A stretch of DNA of 64,000 nucleotides from Labedaea rhizosphaerae (GTDB lineage Bacteria > Actinomycetota > Actinomycetes > Mycobacteriales > Pseudonocardiaceae), in contig NZ_SNXZ01000001.1 of NCBI RefSeq assembly GCF_004362825.1, positions 1 through 64,000 on the forward strand. Direction: 5' to 3'. The notes below the pieces were generated by a model. That model did not search any database and was not told where the DNA came from. It was given only the letters and a program-made list of their open reading frames with translations. Numbering within the stretch: position 1 is the first letter of the stretch; every line of letters starts with the position of its first letter. Below, in pieces: positions 59,564 to 64,000 of the stretch. The translations under genes were made by a program, and so were the position numbers.

Positions 59564-60490
59564 ATGAAGATCGGGGCCATGCGCATCACCACGTGCCTGC
59601 TCGCCGTCACGGTGCTCGCGGGTTGCACCACGTCCGTCCCCGGCACGCCCGAGTCGCGCCCGGTGGTCGGCACGATGACCTCCGGCGGCGGCCTCGACGT
59701 CACCCTCGTGTCCTTTGTGGACCCCGCGCCGCTGTACCAGGCCGACGAGTACGACTCGAAACCCCAGGACGGCGACCACCTGGTGGCCGCCCAGCTGCGC
59801 ATCCACAACACCGGTGACCGCGACTACCTGGTCGACCCGATCACCGAGGCCTCGGTCCTCGCGGCGGGCCAGGAGTTCGACACGTCGCTCGCGGCCACGT
59901 CGGCGGGCGTCATGCTCGACCAGGTGTCCCTGTCGCCGGGCCAGACGGTGCTCGGTTACGTCACGTTCGACGTGCCGGAGCAGGTGCGCACCACCCAGGT
60001 CCGCTTCGAGCCGAACCACGGCGCCGCGATGCTGTGGCAGGTCGGTCCGAACGGCAAGCCGCACCCGCCCGTCCCGTGGCCCGACGCCCGCAAGAGCGTG
60101 CACCGCATGGGTGAGCAGGCGACCATCACCTCCGAGGGCCGGCAGCTCATCGTGGCGCCCACCAAGCTCACCGACCCGGCACCCGCGCAGGCCCAGGTCG
60201 ACGCCGGCATGGGCCAGCACGTCGTCCAGGTCGACTTCACCGTCTTCGCCAACACCGGCCCCACCACCGACGACCCGTCGCTGCGGATAATGACGATCTA
60301 CGACAACGCCGACCAGCCGGTCAACGCCCACATCTACAGCATGGAGGCCTCGGTGGAACGTCCGCTGACCGTCGGCGAGCAGACCACGTGGCCGGTCCAG
60401 TTCGTGGTCCCGGACGGTTTCGTGCCCGACCACATCTCCTTCCGCCCCGAGTTCGGCCGCACCACCACGACGTCGTGGGCGCTGTCGTGA
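59564..60490 (+). CDS. Lipoprotein with two DUF4352-like domains
   Basis: 308 residues. Signal peptide with lipobox VLAGC, then two beta-rich repeats: DGDHLVAAQLRIHNTGDRDYLVDPI...PGQTVLGYVTFDVPEQ and GQHVVQVDFTVFANTGPTTDDPSLRI...TVGEQTTWPVQFVVPDG. These are typical DUF4352/telokin-like immunoglobulin folds anchored to the outer membrane face. Function unknown. It overlaps the next gene by 4 bp (GTGA), so the two are probably one unit. Confidence 0.85.
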   Translation: MKIGAMRITTCLLAVTVLAGCTTSVPGTPESRPVVGTMTSGGGLDVTLVSFVDPAPLYQADEYDSKPQDGDHLVAAQLRIHNTGDRDYLVDPITEASVLAAGQEFDTSLAATSAGVMLDQVSLSPGQTVLGYVTFDVPEQVRTTQVRFEPNHGAAMLWQVGPNGKPHPPVPWPDARKSVHRMGEQATITSEGRQLIVAPTKLTDPAPAQAQVDAGMGQHVVQVDFTVFANTGPTTDDPSLRIMTIYDNADQPVNAHIYSMEASVERPLTVGEQTTWPVQFVVPDGFVPDHISFRPEFGRTTTTSWALS

Positions 60491-61596
60491 CCCAGGTCCG
60501 AGTCCTGTCGACCAAGGCCGTCGTGCTCACCGGCGTGGCCCTCCTGGTGATCGGCGTGGGCCTGGCGATCTGGTTCGTCCTGGCCTACGGCGGCCACGAC
60601 AACCAGTTGGAAGCGATCAAAACCGCGGGCACCTTCGTGGTCGGCGGCGGCGGAGCGGCGGCGTTGTACCTGACCGCCCGGCGCCAGCGCAGCAACGAAA
60701 TGGCGTTGCAACAGAAGGAACTCGACCAACAACAAGCCGACCGCACCTACACCCTGCAGGAACGAGTCGCCGCCGCCACCGAAGCCGAATCGCAGCAACG
60801 CCGAATCACCGAGTCCTACGGCGCGGCTTTGGAACAGCTGGGCAGCGACAAACCGGCCGTCCGCCTGGGCAGCCTTTACGCCCTGGAACGCCTGGCCCAG
60901 GACAACCCCGCCCAACGCCAGATGATCGTCAACGTCATCTGCGCCTACCTGCGCATGGCCCCAGAAACGCCTTCACCGCAAGAGAACGAGGTCCGGCGCA
61001 CCGCCCAGCGCTTCCTGGGCGCGCACCTGCGCCCAGCCGAGCCGGGCCAGTTCTGGGCGGGCATCGAACTGGATCTGTCCGAAGCCGTGCTGGACAGCTT
61101 CGATCTCCGGGCCTGCGAGGTCGGCACGGCCACCTTCCACGGCACCGAATTCCTCGGCAGCACTTCGTTCGAGTACTGCCGGTTCACCGGGACCGCCCAT
61201 TTCGACAACGCGTCGTTCCAGGGGGTGGCGGACTTCCACGCCGCCGGATTCGCCGGCGAGGCGTCGTTCATCGACACGGAGTTCGGCTACACGACGTTCA
61301 GGCAGGCCCGCTTCGCCGTGGTCCGGTTCACCCGCGCGACGTTCCGCGCGGATGTCCGGTTCAGCAACGCGGAGTTCACGGTCAGCGCCGCCTTCAACCG
61401 GGCGGTGTTCCACCAGGGCGCGTCGCTCGTGTCAGCTGTGTTCGCCGACCCACCCGATCTGACGCGCGCGCTGGCCCGCGGCACCGTCGACGGCGAGTGG
61501 CCGCGGGGCTGGCGCACCGCACCGCTCGACGAGACCGACAAGGTGCCGGAGGGCGGCGACCCCAGCCAGTGGCGCAGGCTGGTCCGCCAGGACTAA
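60487..61596 (+). CDS. Membrane-anchored pentapeptide-repeat protein
   Basis: 369 residues. Two TM helices (about 10-32 and 43-60), then a helical stretch (about 70-150, QQQADRTYTLQERVAAATEAE and ESYGAALEQLGSDKPAVRLGSLYALERLA). A pentapeptide-repeat beta-helix follows (about 195-325; ATFHGTEFLGSTSFEYCRFTG, ADFHAAGFAGEASFIDTEFG), with F at regular five-residue steps. The class is widespread in actinobacteria; function unknown. It overlaps the convergent phosphoesterase gene by 4 bp. Confidence 0.88.
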   Translation: MTQVRVLSTKAVVLTGVALLVIGVGLAIWFVLAYGGHDNQLEAIKTAGTFVVGGGGAAALYLTARRQRSNEMALQQKELDQQQADRTYTLQERVAAATEAESQQRRITESYGAALEQLGSDKPAVRLGSLYALERLAQDNPAQRQMIVNVICAYLRMAPETPSPQENEVRRTAQRFLGAHLRPAEPGQFWAGIELDLSEAVLDSFDLRACEVGTATFHGTEFLGSTSFEYCRFTGTAHFDNASFQGVADFHAAGFAGEASFIDTEFGYTTFRQARFAVVRFTRATFRADVRFSNAEFTVSAAFNRAVFHQGASLVSAVFADPPDLTRALARGTVDGEWPRGWRTAPLDETDKVPEGGDPSQWRRLVRQD

Positions 61597-62306
61597 ACGA
61601 CCGTGCGATAGAAGGTCGTCAACCTTCGTTCGTCATCCAGCACGTGCAACGCCAGCCCCGGCGCGTGCTCCCGCTTGTCCTCCACCGGCAAGACCAAAGT
61701 GGACACAACCCCGGGACACACCACCAACGGCCGCCCCGCAAATGTGGTAGCCCCCGCCGTGTGCGCATGCCCGCACAACACCGCCACCACTCCCGGGTGC
61801 CGCGCGATCACCGCTTCCAACCGCTCCGCCCCGAACTGCCGGATCCCGTCCACCCACGAGTGCAACAACACCGGCGGGTGGTGGAAACACACGAACGACG
61901 GCCCGTCCCCGAGCACGGAATCCAGCCACGCCAACGTTTCGTCCGCCAGCCACCCGTCGTCGCGGCCCGGGATCGACGAATCGCACAGGGCGAACCGCAC
62001 TCCACCGATGTCGTGCACCGAATTGATCGGCTCCTGCGACGCCGCCTGGCCGAGCAGCACCTGGCGGTAGACGGCGCGGTCGTCGTGGTTGCCAGGCGTC
62101 ATCAGGACCGGGCACGGCAGGTCCAGCAGGTCCGCGAGTTCCTTGTACTCCTCGGCCAGGCCGTGGTCGGCGAGATCGCCGGTGACGAGCACGGCGTCGA
62201 GCTCGCCGGCGAGCGGGCGCAAGTAGTCCACGACCTGCCGCGCCCGGGCCGTGGCGCGCGGGCCGTTGTCCAAGTGCAGGTCGCTGAGCTGGGCGAAGGT
62301 GAGCAC
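61593..62306 (-). CDS. CpdA-like calcineurin-type metallophosphoesterase
   Basis: 237 residues. All metal motifs are present: SDLHLDNG, VTGDLADHG, TPGNHDD, FHHPP and CGHAHTAG. Relatives include cyclic-nucleotide phosphodiesterases; the substrate is unproven. Start GTG 62306 with TAGGGT 6 nt upstream, so likely leaderless. Confidence 0.92.
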   Translation of the reverse strand: MLTFAQLSDLHLDNGPRATARARQVVDYLRPLAGELDAVLVTGDLADHGLAEEYKELADLLDLPCPVLMTPGNHDDRAVYRQVLLGQAASQEPINSVHDIGGVRFALCDSSIPGRDDGWLADETLAWLDSVLGDGPSFVCFHHPPVLLHSWVDGIRQFGAERLEAVIARHPGVVAVLCGHAHTAGATTFAGRPLVVCPGVVSTLVLPVEDKREHAPGLALHVLDDERRLTTFYRTVV

Positions 62307-62312
62307 AACCGG

Positions 62313-62318
62313 ACCCTA
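62313..62318 (-). promoter_or_regulatory. -10 element for the leaderless phosphoesterase gene
   Basis: TAGGGT on the minus strand ends 6 nt before the GTG start at 62306. Confidence 0.4.
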
Positions 62319-62389
62319 CGTACGGAGGGTCACAACCCGATCACGGCGTCGATAGGCTTCCCCGAGGCCCACGTCGGGGAGGAGCCACC

Positions 62390-63742
62390 GTGAAATTCAA
62401 GAAAGGTGCGGCTGTGTTGGCCGCACTGACCGCCGGGGCGGCGTTCGTGCTCGCCCAGCCGGGCGCGACGGCCGCGCCCACGGCGGAGGAACACATCGTC
62501 TACCGCGTCGCGGGCGGCGCGCAGCACGCCGACGCGTTGCTCGGCAACGGTCTCGACGTGCTCGAGGAGCGTTCCGGCAACGACCTGTTCGTGCTCGGCG
62601 ACTCGAGCACGCCGGTCACCCTCAACTCGCTCGGCCTGACCGCGACCGTCGACCGGACGATCACCGCACCCACCTGGCAAGCACCCGCCAAGGGCTACCG
62701 CTCGGGCCTCGCAGACGACACCTACTACGGCGGCTACCACACGGTGAACGCCCAGTACGCGCACCTGGACTCGGTCGCGTCCGCGCACTCGGACCTCGCC
62801 ACCGAGGTCACCTACGGCCAGTCGTGGCTCAAGCAGCAGGGCCGCGGCGGCTTCGACCTCAAGGCCATCTGCCTGACGCACAAGGCCGCGGGCGACTGCG
62901 ACCTGTCGACGTCCGCGCCCAAGCCACGCTTCTTCCTGCACGCGCAGATTCACGCGCGCGAGATCACCACCGGCGACGTGGCCTACCGCTGGATCGACTA
63001 CCTCGTCGACAACTACGGATCCGACCCGGCGGTGACCGCGCTGATGGACTCCACCGAGATGTGGGTCGTGCCGATCGCGAACCCCGACGGTGTGGACATC
63101 GTGCAGCAGGGCGGCGACAACCCGATCCTGCAACGCAAGAACGCCGACGACGCGTTCCAGAAGTGCGGCACCGGCGACACGGGCGTCGACCTGAACCGCA
63201 ACGCCGGCTCGCACTTCGGCTACAGCGGTTCGTCCGAGGACCCGTGCGACGAGACGTTCATGGGGCCCAGCGCCGACTCCGAACCGGAGAACAGCGCGCT
63301 GGAGACATTGCTGACCAAGCTGTACCCGGACACCCGCGCCGACGGCGACGACGCGGCCGCTTCCGCTGACACCAAGGGCATGTTCATCACCCTGCACAGC
63401 GACGCGTCGCAGGTGATCTTCCCGTGGGGCCACGACGCGAAGGTGCACACCGGCAACGACGCGGCGCTGCGTGCGTTCGGCGGTCAGCTCGGTGACCTGC
63501 TCGGCTACCAGTCGGGTCAGGCGGGCGAGATCCTGTACGACTCGTCCGGCGGCACCGACGACTGGACCTACGACAAGCTCGGCGTCCCGGCGTACACCAT
63601 CGAGGTCGGCGACAACGACAGCGGCCAGTGCGGCGGCTTCCTGCCCGCGTACTCGTGCCAGGACAGCTACTTCTGGCCCAAGATGCGGCCGGGGCTGATG
63701 CTGGCCGCGCAGAAGGCGACCAACCCCTACGACGTTGGTTGA
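62390..63742 (+). CDS. Secreted M14 zinc carboxypeptidase
   Basis: 450 residues with a Sec signal peptide (KFKKGAAVLAALTAGAAFVLA, cleavage near ATAAP). The peptidase domain has the zinc motif HAREI (HxxE), then VDLNRNAGSHF and the third zinc His in FITLHSDASQVIFPWG; the catalytic Glu is in YTIEVGDN. The propeptide (about 30-110) is likely removed. Carboxypeptidase T/A-type exopeptidase acting outside the cell. GTG start with GGAGGA 6 nt upstream. Confidence 0.92.
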   Translation: MKFKKGAAVLAALTAGAAFVLAQPGATAAPTAEEHIVYRVAGGAQHADALLGNGLDVLEERSGNDLFVLGDSSTPVTLNSLGLTATVDRTITAPTWQAPAKGYRSGLADDTYYGGYHTVNAQYAHLDSVASAHSDLATEVTYGQSWLKQQGRGGFDLKAICLTHKAAGDCDLSTSAPKPRFFLHAQIHAREITTGDVAYRWIDYLVDNYGSDPAVTALMDSTEMWVVPIANPDGVDIVQQGGDNPILQRKNADDAFQKCGTGDTGVDLNRNAGSHFGYSGSSEDPCDETFMGPSADSEPENSALETLLTKLYPDTRADGDDAAASADTKGMFITLHSDASQVIFPWGHDAKVHTGNDAALRAFGGQLGDLLGYQSGQAGEILYDSSGGTDDWTYDKLGVPAYTIEVGDNDSGQCGGFLPAYSCQDSYFWPKMRPGLMLAAQKATNPYDVG

Positions 63743-63758
63743 CTGAGTTAACAAGCGT

Positions 63759-64000
63759 CTACATCGTCAGCAGGACCTTGCCGACGTTGCGGCGCAGTTC
63801 GATGTCGCGGTGCGCACTGGCGGCCTCGGCCAGCGGGTACGTCGTCCCGATGACGGGACGGAGGGTGCCCGCGGCCGCGGCCGCCAATGCCGAGTTCAGG
63901 TTCTTGGTCAGGTCCGGCCAGAACGTCGACAACTGCTCCATGCCGACGCCGTTCGGTGTCGTCGTGGGTGCGCCGCCGGCCATGCCGTAGCTGGAGAACC
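63759..64000 (-). CDS. Zinc-type alcohol dehydrogenase/quinone oxidoreductase, C-terminus (cut by window)
   Basis: Only the last ~80 residues are inside the window. The ending (LRPVIGTTYPLAEAASAHRDIELRRNVGKVLLTM) is the usual C-terminus of NADPH:quinone reductase-like medium-chain dehydrogenases. The start is to the right of the window. Confidence 0.8.
   Translation of the reverse strand, partial: FSSYGMAGGAPTTTPNGVGMEQLSTFWPDLTKNLNSALAAAAAGTLRPVIGTTYPLAEAASAHRDIELRRNVGKVLLTM

Overview
The window comes from a high-GC actinobacterium, most likely a Pseudonocardiales genus such as Lentzea, Saccharothrix or Amycolatopsis. The evidence is very GC-rich coding sequence, many GTG starts, NADPH:F420 reductase, LprG/P55, SecA2, GlnA2, SURF1, XRE-DUF397 pairs, and gene order matching the Mycobacterium tuberculosis Rv2222c-Rv2236c neighbourhood (glnA2, CaeA-type hydrolase, panB, RNase H/phosphatase, zinc-ribbon protein, Nif3, cobC, ptpA, SURF1, cobD). 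The genus is inferred, not shown.

Layout. 1-430: leader and promoters of an rRNA operon running off the left edge. 0.4-7.2 kb (minus): a large glycosyltransferase/FkbM fusion, an amidase, a membrane protein with an apparent frameshift, and glnA2. 7.4-24.8 kb: a small membrane protein, an MFS/GlxA-regulator divergent pair, the lprG-P55 operon, a TAP-type lipoprotein hydrolase, secA2, NAD synthetase, a Ser/Thr kinase, panB, a methyltransferase/TetR/prolyl-aminopeptidase locus with clear operators, and a metal-receptor-like protein. 24.8-27.1 kb: a DUF222/HNH endonuclease gene followed by three structured repeats of about 330 bp. 27.3-29.4 kb: F420 reductase and an RNase II-family enzyme. 30.2-38.1 kb (minus): a type IV secretion-like operon (VirB2-, VirB3/TcpE-, VirB4-, VirB6-, TcpC- and VirB1-like proteins) without relaxase or coupling protein, downstream of rnpB. 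39.2-49.5 kb: an ion transporter with a Usp protein, then the conserved Nudix/RNase H/zinc-ribbon/Nif3/cobC and ptpA/kinase/SURF1 genes, an SNase-like protein and cobD. 49.6-56.7 kb: a Wadjet-type jetABC operon with no recognisable jetD. 56.7-59.5 kb: a NucA/NucB-like nuclease with a possible partner, and an XRE-DUF397 pair. 59.6-64 kb: a lipoprotein, a pentapeptide-repeat membrane protein, a phosphoesterase, an M14 carboxypeptidase and a partial oxidoreductase.

Three non-coding repeat families stand out: a roughly 105-bp intergenic element with DnaA-box-like motifs and a G/C hairpin (five copies), two arrays of seven 22-bp units 41 kb apart, and the 330-bp triplicate beside the HNH gene. About ten genes have a TANNNT hexamer 6-7 nt before the start codon and no ribosome binding site, the layout expected of leaderless mRNAs.

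The best candidates for something undescribed are the jetD-less Wadjet operon, the relaxase-less T4SS-like operon beside rnpB, the HNH gene with its hairpin repeats, and the dispersed DnaA-box element. Functions come from motifs read by eye; no database search was run.
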